This document shows positions 22,232 through 28,507 of a stretch of 31,293 nt of DNA, in pieces (position 1 is the first letter of the stretch; each line of letters begins with the position of its first letter). The position numbers were made by a program, and so were the translations under genes. Below the pieces are notes generated by a model. The model saw nothing but the letters and a program-made list of their open reading frames with translations. It searched no databases and was not told the origin of the DNA. The DNA comes from a virus, in the IMG/VR virus record IMGVR_UViG_3300008450_000267, positions 1-31,293 of that record. One strand, 5' to 3'.

Positions 22232-22876
22232 ATGGAAGTCAAGAAACTGTCCGTCGAGGTGACGGCGGAAGGAAAGCTCGTCAGCGTCTCGGCCTTGTTC
22301 CCCTCGGGCAACAAGATCGAAGCCGACGACGTCGCCGAGCTTCAGCGTGTGCTGGGGGAGTTGCAGGGCGGCCCGTCCGCCCCGACCGAAGCACCGCCAA
22401 CCGGCCGACGTGGCCGCAGCTCTGCTCCGTCTGCGGCAGCCGAAGCCACGAGCCCTGTCGCGGCCCCGCAACGTGCCCGACGCGGTGCAACGAGCCCGGC
22501 TGCACCCGCCACGGCCGAGGCATCGGATGCTGCGCCCTCCACGACGGCATCCCCTTCTGAAGGTCGCCGCCGTCGTTCGGCACCGGAACCCGAAGCGGCT
22601 GCGCCTGCCGAGGAACCCCGTCGCCGTCGCGGTGCTGCGGCGGAACCGGAAGCGCCCAAGACGCCGAGCGATGCCGACCTCGTGAAGGCGGCGACGGCGG
22701 CCAATGAAGCGCTGACGAAGGCGCTCGGCAAGGAAGGCCAGGAGAAAATCCTGGACCTGATGGACGAGTATGACGGCACCGACGGCAAGCCGGTGACGCG
22801 TATCGACAAGCTCAAGGCCGAAGATCGCGACGACTTCCTGAAGCGCCTCAAAGCGCTGGTGGCCGACAACACGTAA
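22232..22876 (+). CDS. Two-domain protein with Arg-patch disordered linker, 214 aa
   Basis: Residues 1-45 form a small strand-helix unit (KKLSVEVTAEGKLVSVSAL, then DDVAELQRVLGEL). Residues 46-145 are Ala/Pro/Ser/Glu-rich and disordered, with four arginine patches at 59-62, 81-84, 112-115 and 130-133. Residues 146-214 are a compact helical domain (LTKALGKEGQEKILDLMDEY, then RDDFLKRLKALV). The C-terminal domain resembles tails of phage replication proteins that pack against DNA. Binding of nucleic acid or SSB is likely but not shown. ATG 22232 follows AGAAGGGAGA. Confidence 0.65.
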   Translation: MEVKKLSVEVTAEGKLVSVSALFPSGNKIEADDVAELQRVLGELQGGPSAPTEAPPTGRRGRSSAPSAAAEATSPVAAPQRARRGATSPAAPATAEASDAAPSTTASPSEGRRRRSAPEPEAAAPAEEPRRRRGAAAEPEAPKTPSDADLVKAATAANEALTKALGKEGQEKILDLMDEYDGTDGKPVTRIDKLKAEDRDDFLKRLKALVADNT

Positions 22877-22971
22877 GTCATCGACTTGTAGGTGGCCGGT
22901 GTAAACCTTCGCGCGTTGTGGGTGACACGGACTTTGGAACCCTCACAGATTTCCTCGGAAGGGAGATTGAC

Positions 22972-24180
22972 ATGCCCGAACTACCCCAGGCCCACAGCCC
23001 GCTCGGTGCGTCGAGCGCGGAACGATGGATGGCGTGCCCCGCGAGCGTGAGCTTGTCGGCTGGGCACCAGGACGAAGAGAGCGATCACGCTGCCCTCGGT
23101 ACGGCGGCGCACACGCTGGCTGCCTACTGCTTGACAAAGGACGTCGAGCCATGGCGCCTGATCGGTCAGTACGTCGCCGAAGACAAGATCGACGGCGCCG
23201 AAGACAAGATCGACGGCGCCGAAGGCAAGCACCTCATCGACAAGGAGATGGCCGACGCCGTGTCCGAGTACGTGGCATTTATCGGTGCGGAGTTTCCCGA
23301 CCGCAACCAGGGCAACTCCTGGGTTGAGCGCAAGTTCCACTGCCCATCGATCCACAAGTATTTCTACGGGACGTCGGACTTCACGGCGATCGTCGGCCGC
23401 AAGGCCACCGTCGTCGACTACAAGCACGGCGCCGGCATCGTCGTGGACGCGGTCGAAAACCCGCAACTCATGTACTACGCGGCGGGCGTCCTCGAAGACC
23501 TGAACGCCTGGGATAGCGTTGACGAGATCGAACTTGTGATAGTGCAGCCTCGGGCCTTCCACTACGACGGCCCGATCCGTAGCTGGACGATCAGCACGGC
23601 CGAGCTGGTGGCGTGGCTCGAAGACAAGCTGGTGCCGGCAATGGATCGCGCCCTGGTATCACGTGATACCAAGTCCGGGGAACACTGCCGCTTCTGCCCC
23701 GCGCGCTTCGGCGCCTGTCCGCAGATCGTGTCCGACGTGGACGAAATGGAGGAGCTGATGAAGACGATCGGTAAAGACGGCGGGGGCGCACCGAAGCTCA
23801 CGGGCGAACAGCTCGCGCGCTTTCTCGACCTCGGCGAGGTGTTCAAGATAGTCCGCACTGCGGCGCTCAAGACGGCCACGGTTCGCGTCCAGAATGGGCA
23901 CAAGGTCCCCGGCTGGAAGCTGTCGAAGGCGCGGTCGAACCGCGAGTTCAAAGAAGGTGCGGAGGCCGCCGCCAAGAAGGAGTTCGGCGATGACGCATAT
24001 TCGCAGCCGAAGCTGAAGTCTCCCGCCGAGTTCGACAAGCTGCCGAAGGGCAAAGACTTCACGGCGCGCTGGGCCTTCAAGCCTGACGCCGGGGAGACTT
24101 TGGTCCCTGAAGACGACGCACGCCCGGCCGTAAACAAAGACGTGAAGTCGATGTTCAAGCCGATCAAGAAGTCCAAGTAA
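22972..24180 (+). CDS. DUF2800 PD-(D/E)XK nuclease
   Basis: The 402-residue protein starts with AHSPLGASSAERWMACPASVSLS, the usual opening of DUF2800 phage nucleases related to RecB/Cas4. The catalytic centre is seen in the FYGTSDFTAIVGRKATVVDYKHG segment: an Asp, then Asp-x-Lys (VVDYKHG). A C-x2-C pair around RFCPARFGACPQI, with an earlier cysteine in the same block, probably binds an Fe-S cluster, as in Cas4-like enzymes. It should be a DNA end-processing nuclease beside the SSB. I chose ATG 22972 for its GGAAGGGAG site. It contains a 21-bp tandem repeat (23179-23229) and a perfect palindrome copy (23655). Confidence 0.85.
   Translation: MPELPQAHSPLGASSAERWMACPASVSLSAGHQDEESDHAALGTAAHTLAAYCLTKDVEPWRLIGQYVAEDKIDGAEDKIDGAEGKHLIDKEMADAVSEYVAFIGAEFPDRNQGNSWVERKFHCPSIHKYFYGTSDFTAIVGRKATVVDYKHGAGIVVDAVENPQLMYYAAGVLEDLNAWDSVDEIELVIVQPRAFHYDGPIRSWTISTAELVAWLEDKLVPAMDRALVSRDTKSGEHCRFCPARFGACPQIVSDVDEMEELMKTIGKDGGGAPKLTGEQLARFLDLGEVFKIVRTAALKTATVRVQNGHKVPGWKLSKARSNREFKEGAEAAAKKEFGDDAYSQPKLKSPAEFDKLPKGKDFTARWAFKPDAGETLVPEDDARPAVNKDVKSMFKPIKKSK
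23179..23229 (+). repeat. In-frame 21-bp tandem repeat
   Basis: Two identical 21-bp units (23179-23199 and 23200-23220) plus a partial third (23221-23229) encode EDKIDGA-EDKIDGA-EGK in the DUF2800 nuclease. The units are identical at DNA level, so the duplication is probably recent. Confidence 0.85.
23655..23670. promoter_or_regulatory. Perfect palindrome copy inside the nuclease gene
   Basis: GGTATCACGTGATACC is fully self-complementary and lies in the DUF2800 reading frame (codons for LVSRDTK), just before the cysteine block. It has no promoter near it. Confidence 0.75.
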
Positions 24181-24203
24181 CCATCAACCAAGGAGAGAAG
24201 AGA

Positions 24204-24863
24204 ATGGCACGCGAGACGAAGAAGAAAGAACCGGCCGAGATCATTCTGCTGCCGGAAGGTCGCCTTATCAACAACGCGTTGTTCGAGCGCGACCAGTTCG
24301 ACGACAAGTCGGCACTGGCCTACAAAGCCGAGATCGCAATCTCGAAGGACGACAAGGCGTTCGACGACATCATCGACAAGCTCTACGCGGCGGCGGAAGC
24401 TGCCGGTCTGCCGGGCAACGAGAAGTTCACGGTCGATGGCGGCGACGTTGCCTGCGGCATCATCGACGGCGACGAGTACGCCAAGAAGCGCGAACGCCTC
24501 GGCAAGCCCGCCGACGCGTACAAGAACCACTGGGTCATCCGTGCGGCGTCCAAGTTCAACAAGGACGGCGTCGAAGGTCCTGGCGGTATCGCGGTCTACG
24601 ACGAAGAGCCCAAAGCGGTCACGATCCAGAACCAGGGCGTCGTCTACAACGGTTGCTACGGCATCCTCGCCGTGACGATCGGCGTATACACGGACGACGG
24701 CAAGGGCGGCACGGGGCTCCCGTCCACCAAGTTCTACCTCGCGGGCTTCCAGAAGTCGCGCGACGGGGAACGCTTCGCGGCTGCCCGCGATATGTCGTCG
24801 GTGTTCAAGCCGCTCGGCAAGGCAGCGGCGGCCGGTGGCGGCGAACGTCGCCGTCGCGGCTAA
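24204..24863 (+). CDS. DUF2815 single-stranded-DNA-binding protein
   Basis: The 219-residue protein directly follows the DUF2800 nuclease, the usual pair in phage replication modules. DUF2815 proteins are OB-fold single-strand DNA-binding proteins of the T7 gp2.5 kind. Matching segments are GRLINNALFERDQFDDKSALAYKAEIAI (an opening strand region), a KNHWVIRAASKF block, and GCYGILAVTIGVYTDDGKGGTGL followed by FYLAGFQKSRDGER. The C-terminus is RRRR-G and not acidic, unlike many SSBs, so partner contact may work differently. A GGAGAGAAG ribosome-binding site precedes the ATG. Confidence 0.85.
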   Translation: MARETKKKEPAEIILLPEGRLINNALFERDQFDDKSALAYKAEIAISKDDKAFDDIIDKLYAAAEAAGLPGNEKFTVDGGDVACGIIDGDEYAKKRERLGKPADAYKNHWVIRAASKFNKDGVEGPGGIAVYDEEPKAVTIQNQGVVYNGCYGILAVTIGVYTDDGKGGTGLPSTKFYLAGFQKSRDGERFAAARDMSSVFKPLGKAAAAGGGERRRRG

Positions 24864-24893
24864 GGTAGACTGACCAGCGCAGGAGTGCGCCAA

Positions 24894-24910
24894 GGGGGTG
24901 AAAAGCCCCC
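24894..24910 (+). terminator. Weak hairpin after the SSB gene
   Basis: GGGGG (24894-24898) pairs with CCCCC (24906-24910), with a possible U-G pair inside and ACGATTTT behind it. A smaller GCGC hairpin precedes it (24877-24890). It may lower read-through into the next small genes. Confidence 0.45.
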
Positions 24911-24931
24911 ACGATTTTCAAGGAGGGCTGC

Positions 24932-25135
24932 ATGAACGCCGAGGAACGGTTGAAGCGCATATCGAAGATCATGTCCTACGGGGGGCTGATAGGGCTGTCG
25001 GCTATTGAGGCCGAGGCCATCGTGCGCCGCCTGTGCCGGCCGTACTTCGACGGAGACTTCACGGCCGTAAACTCCCCCGACTATTGCCGTGCGAAGTTGC
25101 GCCAGATCGTGAAAGAGGCAGAAGAAGCCAAATGA
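24932..25135 (+). CDS. Hypothetical protein, 67 aa
   Basis: A helical protein with LSAIEAEAIVRRLCRPYFDGDF and a C-terminal LRQIVKEAEEAK. The ribosome-binding site is AAGGAGGG. The stop overlaps the next ATG (ATGA). Its place between the SSB and HD phosphohydrolase genes suggests a minor replication or nucleotide role, but no family is recognised. Confidence 0.65.
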   Translation: MNAEERLKRISKIMSYGGLIGLSAIEAEAIVRRLCRPYFDGDFTAVNSPDYCRAKLRQIVKEAEEAK

Positions 25136-25314
25136 ACAAGGTCTTCATCTTTCTGTGGCTCGTCGGCGGCGGCATTGAAGGCCCGTTTGAGTACGAAACT
25201 TCGACGGAGTGCCACGTGCTTCTCGCCGGCTACGAGGAACGGCTGCGCCAGTACGGCGGCGGCAGCATCGAATTCGAATGTGAACCGATCGAACCCGAGA
25301 AGGAGATGGAGTGA
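25132..25314 (+). CDS. Small protein, 60 aa, possible exported
   Basis: The start overlaps the previous stop (ATGA). Residues 4-15 (VFIFLWLVGGGI) are hydrophobic and could be a weak membrane or signal segment, followed by a charged, Glu-rich region. The two cysteines (27 and 50) could pair if exported. The stop overlaps the start region of the HD gene. Confidence 0.55.
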   Translation: MNKVFIFLWLVGGGIEGPFEYETSTECHVLLAGYEERLRQYGGGSIEFECEPIEPEKEME

Positions 25315-25880
25315 TGACATGGATACAGACCGTGTCGGGCCGCCAGTTTTGGCCGCTTGAACCCAAGGCCGAAGACGTGGACATCGGCGACATCGCCCAC
25401 GCCCTGTCGATGAAGTGCCGCTACTCCGGCCACACCCAGAAGTTCTACTCGGTGGCGGAGCATTCGGTGCATATCTCGAACGCCTTGTTGCGCGACGGGT
25501 GGAGCCCGAGCGCGGCACTGTGGGGGCTGCTGCACGACGCAGCCGAAGCCTACCTCCCCGACATCGCCCGCCCGATCAAGGCGGCGATACCGGGCTTCGA
25601 CGCGATCGAGTTCGACGTCGCGCTGGCGATCATTTCGAAGTTCGACGGCCTTGTCAAAGGCTGGGCTTTCGCGCTGATACCCTGCGACGTCGTCAAGCTC
25701 TACGACACCCGCATCCTAGTCGACGAGAAGGCAGCGATGATGCCGCACACTCCGGCCGACTGGGGATTGCCCGACAACGGGCTCGGCGTGCAGATCGTAG
25801 GCTGGTGCCCGACCGAAGCCAAGGTGCGTTTCCTGCGCGCCTACGAGAACCTAGTCAGCCTGATCGAGGCCCGCGCTTGA
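25314..25880 (+). CDS. HD-domain phosphohydrolase (YfbR/DatZ-like family)
   Basis: The 188-residue protein (or 189 from GTG 25311) has an opening IQTVSGRQFWPLEP, then DIAHALSMKCRYSGH and FYSVAEHSVHIS, typical of phage nucleotide-directed HD enzymes. The metal site is His40/His50 region, HD (74-75), and the later Asp131 in LYDTRIL. Relatives include YfbR 5'-deoxynucleotidase and DatZ, the dATP triphosphohydrolase of 2-aminoadenine phages. The stop overlaps the DNA polymerase start (TTGA), so the two are made together. Many ordinary phages carry this family, so dATP specificity is not proven. Confidence 0.8.
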   Translation: MTWIQTVSGRQFWPLEPKAEDVDIGDIAHALSMKCRYSGHTQKFYSVAEHSVHISNALLRDGWSPSAALWGLLHDAAEAYLPDIARPIKAAIPGFDAIEFDVALAIISKFDGLVKGWAFALIPCDVVKLYDTRILVDEKAAMMPHTPADWGLPDNGLGVQIVGWCPTEAKVRFLRAYENLVSLIEARA

Positions 25881-27847
25881 TCCACCTCGACTTCGAAACC
25901 AAGAGCTACGCGGACCTGAAGAAGGTCGGCGCCTGGGCGTACTCGGAACACGAGACGACCGAGGTGATCGTGCTGTGCTGGGCGATCGACGGCAGCGCCG
26001 TCGACTACTGGCGCCCCGACCATGGGCGCGGGATGCCCGAGGGATTACGTGATGCCATCGAAGAGGGCCACCCGGTCGAGGCGCACAACTGCTCGTTCGA
26101 AGTCTCGATCTGGAAGAACGTCATGGTGAAGCGCTACGGCTGGCCCGACATCGCGGTCGAGCAATGGCGCGACACTATGGCGGTCGCACACTACTACGCC
26201 CTGCCGGGCGGGCTCGACAAGCTGGCGCGCGTGCTGGGCCTGCCGGGGAAGAACCCCGAGGGTGCGCGGCTTATCACGAAGTATTCGAAGTTGCACTTGA
26301 AGACCGCGAAGACCGTGATCCCGCCCGAGGACATGAAGAAGTGGATCGCGTACTGCACGCAGGACGTCGAGGAACAGCGCACAATCTCGAACTATCTTGG
26401 CGATCTGCCCGACGACGAGCTAGCCTTGTTCCACCTCGACCTGGAGATCGAGCTGCGCGGGTTGAAGCTCGACCACGAAGGCATCGCGGCGGCGAGCGAG
26501 GTTGTCGACCGACGGGCCGAAGACCTCGAAGCGGAGTTCCGCAAGCTGACGGGCGTCGGCCCCAACCAGCGCGAGAAGGTGCTGGCGTGGTTCGAGGTGC
26601 AGGGCTTCCCGCTGGAGAACCTTCAGGCCGAGTACCTGGAGGAGCTGGTCGAGGAAGGCAACGTGCCGGCCGGGGCTGTCCGTCGCGCGCTGTCGATCCG
26701 CCTGTCTATCTCGAAGGCCAGCACGAAGAAGCTCGACAAGATGGTGATGCAGTCGGGGGAAGATTGCGTCGCCCGCTTCCAATGCAAATACCACGGCGCG
26801 CAGACGGGGCGCTGGACGGGCACAGGCTTCCAGCCGCTCAACATGAACCGGGGCAGCGAGGACAGCGTGCCCGAAGACTTGGTGGCGAACATCATGCGTC
26901 GCGATCCCCGCTGGCTGGACGCACTCTACGGCGACGCTATGCAGGCAGTATCCTGGGCGACGCGCCACTGGATTACGGCAAAGGAAGGCAACCGCATCCT
27001 GGCCGGGGACTTCGTATCCATCGAAGCCGTGGTGCTGGCGTGCTTGGCGGGGGAGGAGTGGAAGGTCAAGGCGTTCCGCGACGGCGTCAAAATCTACGAG
27101 GCCATGGCCGACAAAATCTATAACCTGCCGCCCGGCACGGTCACGAAGAAGACGCACCCGCTCGAACGCCAGGACGGCAAGACGGGCGAGCTTGCCTTCG
27201 GCTACCAGGGTGCGCTCAATGCGTGGCTCAACTTCGATAGCTCGGGCCGCCACACCGACGAACGCATCATCGAAATCTGCAAAGCATGGCGCAAGGAACA
27301 CCCGGAGATCGTGAAGTTCTGGTACGCCATGGAGCGCGCCGCGATCAAGGCTGTCGAGGCCGGCCGAGAGGTCGAGTGCCAAGCGCTGTCCTTCAAGGTG
27401 ATCGACGAATGGCTCTCGATGCGTCTGCCCGACGGCAAGCGTATCTGGTACTGGGCGCCCGAGCTGCGCGTCAAGATGCCGAAGTGGCACGACCCCGCCA
27501 CCAAGGAAGACTGCGCTGCCGGAACGTGCCGCTGCGAACCCCAGCCGCAGCTCACCTACATGGCGCAGAAGTTCGGGCAGTGGAAGCGCGTCAGCACCTA
27601 CGGCGGCAAGCTCGTGGAGAACGCGACCCAGGCCACGGCTCGGCAGATACTCACGCCGTCGATGCTGCGCGTCGAGAAGCACGGCTACCCGATTGTGCTG
27701 TCGGTCTACGACGAAGTCGTCTGCGATACGCCGCTGGGCCACGGCTCTATGAAGGAGTTCGAAGCAATCCTCGGCGAGCGCGAAGGGTTCTTCCGAGACT
27801 GGCCTATCGGCGTCGACTGCTGGGAGGGGCATAGGTATCGGAAATGA
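25877..27847 (+). CDS. Family A DNA polymerase with 3'-5' exonuclease
   Basis: The 656-residue protein starts at TTG 25877, because the exonuclease motif LDFET (4-8) sits at the N-terminus and GAGG lies upstream. Exo II is HNCSFE (70-75) and Exo III YCTQD (159-163). The polymerase part has ERW-like GRWTGTGFQPLNMNR (311-325), motif A GDFVSIEA (Asp378), motif B with K435 and Y443-G444, and motif C VYDEV (Asp612, Glu613). The usual His before Asp in motif C is Tyr. A Cys-rich insert (546-553) may bind zinc. It is the main phage replicase. A palindrome copy lies at 26041-26056. Confidence 0.92.
   Translation: MIHLDFETKSYADLKKVGAWAYSEHETTEVIVLCWAIDGSAVDYWRPDHGRGMPEGLRDAIEEGHPVEAHNCSFEVSIWKNVMVKRYGWPDIAVEQWRDTMAVAHYYALPGGLDKLARVLGLPGKNPEGARLITKYSKLHLKTAKTVIPPEDMKKWIAYCTQDVEEQRTISNYLGDLPDDELALFHLDLEIELRGLKLDHEGIAAASEVVDRRAEDLEAEFRKLTGVGPNQREKVLAWFEVQGFPLENLQAEYLEELVEEGNVPAGAVRRALSIRLSISKASTKKLDKMVMQSGEDCVARFQCKYHGAQTGRWTGTGFQPLNMNRGSEDSVPEDLVANIMRRDPRWLDALYGDAMQAVSWATRHWITAKEGNRILAGDFVSIEAVVLACLAGEEWKVKAFRDGVKIYEAMADKIYNLPPGTVTKKTHPLERQDGKTGELAFGYQGALNAWLNFDSSGRHTDERIIEICKAWRKEHPEIVKFWYAMERAAIKAVEAGREVECQALSFKVIDEWLSMRLPDGKRIWYWAPELRVKMPKWHDPATKEDCAAGTCRCEPQPQLTYMAQKFGQWKRVSTYGGKLVENATQATARQILTPSMLRVEKHGYPIVLSVYDEVVCDTPLGHGSMKEFEAILGEREGFFRDWPIGVDCWEGHRYRK
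26041..26056. promoter_or_regulatory. Palindrome copy inside the DNA polymerase gene
   Basis: GGGATTACGTGATGCC has one mismatch to the consensus. It lies in the exonuclease part of the polymerase frame (codons for GLRDA) and has no promoter near it. Confidence 0.6.
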
Positions 27848-28146
27848 TCCTTGACAAACTCTGCGATCGCCTGACCGGAGAGAACCAGAACTTGCTGGTG
27901 CCGTGGTGGCTGATGGCGTGCTATGCCTATTACATAGAAGACGACCCGATCCTCTCGGACGCGGCCTTCGACAAGTTGTGGAAACGGCTCGATCGCGTGT
28001 GGACCTTCGTGCAGCACCAGCACAAGGACTGGATCGACGGCGACGCGCTACAGACGGGCGGCTACCTGGGCGAGGCAGACTACCCCACGCGCGTACCGGG
28101 GGCGGTCGCAGCACTTCGGTTGGACAACGGCGGCACACGCAAGTAG
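27844..28146 (+). CDS. Stand-alone protein with NAD-ligase domain Ia-like motif
   Basis: The 100-residue protein contains CYAYYIEDDPILSDAAFDKL (about 26-45), which matches the conserved Y-Y-x-x-D-x-P-x-x-SD-x-x-Y/F-D-x-L signature of domain Ia of NAD-dependent DNA ligase (LigA), the part that binds NMN. The adenylation domain, OB fold and HhH are absent. The ATG overlaps the polymerase stop (ATGA), so translation is coupled. It could be a relic ligase piece, a NAD/NMN-binding module, or a regulator of host LigA. The role is inferred; the motif is seen. Confidence 0.6.
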   Translation: MILDKLCDRLTGENQNLLVPWWLMACYAYYIEDDPILSDAAFDKLWKRLDRVWTFVQHQHKDWIDGDALQTGGYLGEADYPTRVPGAVAALRLDNGGTRK

Positions 28147-28169
28147 TATAGGAAACAGACGGAGGAACC

Positions 28170-28499
28170 ATGGGTCTCAAGTCCAAAACCAAAGGCAAGG
28201 TTGGCGAGCGCGAGGTGGCCGAGCTGCTGCGCGAGTTCGGTTTCAATGCCCGTCGCGGCCAGCAGTTTGCGGGCGGCGGGGATAGCCCCGACGTCGTCAG
28301 CGATATGGAAGGTTTCCATATCGAGGTCAAGCGTACCGGCAAACAGACGGACATCTTCGCCGCGTTGGATCAGGCGAAGCGCGACCGCAAGCCGGACGAA
28401 GACGCAGTGGTGTTCCACCGCAAGAACAACAAGGACTGGATCGTCGCGATGGATGCACGCGAGTTCCTGCGCCTCGTCACGAAATACGTTTTCAACTAG
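28170..28499 (+). CDS. PD-(D/E)XK nuclease, Holliday-junction-resolvase-like
   Basis: The 109-residue protein has KGKVGEREVAELLREFG (conserved Glu near residue 13-14), the metal-binding DSPDVV (Asp around 38-41), then FHIEVKR (E-x-K at about 52-54) and a basic helix. This is the classic layout of archaeal Hjc-like and phage resolvase-like nucleases. It should resolve branched intermediates of replication or recombination. The ribosome-binding site is GGAGGA. Confidence 0.8.
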   Translation: MGLKSKTKGKVGEREVAELLREFGFNARRGQQFAGGGDSPDVVSDMEGFHIEVKRTGKQTDIFAALDQAKRDRKPDEDAVVFHRKNNKDWIVAMDAREFLRLVTKYVFN

Positions 28500-28507
28500 G
28501 AGCCCGC

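Noticed and set aside
28120-28149. Promoter TTGGAC...TAGTAT before the resolvase-like gene
   Set aside because: Three of six bases in the -35 and an 18-bp spacer; too weak to list as a promoter.
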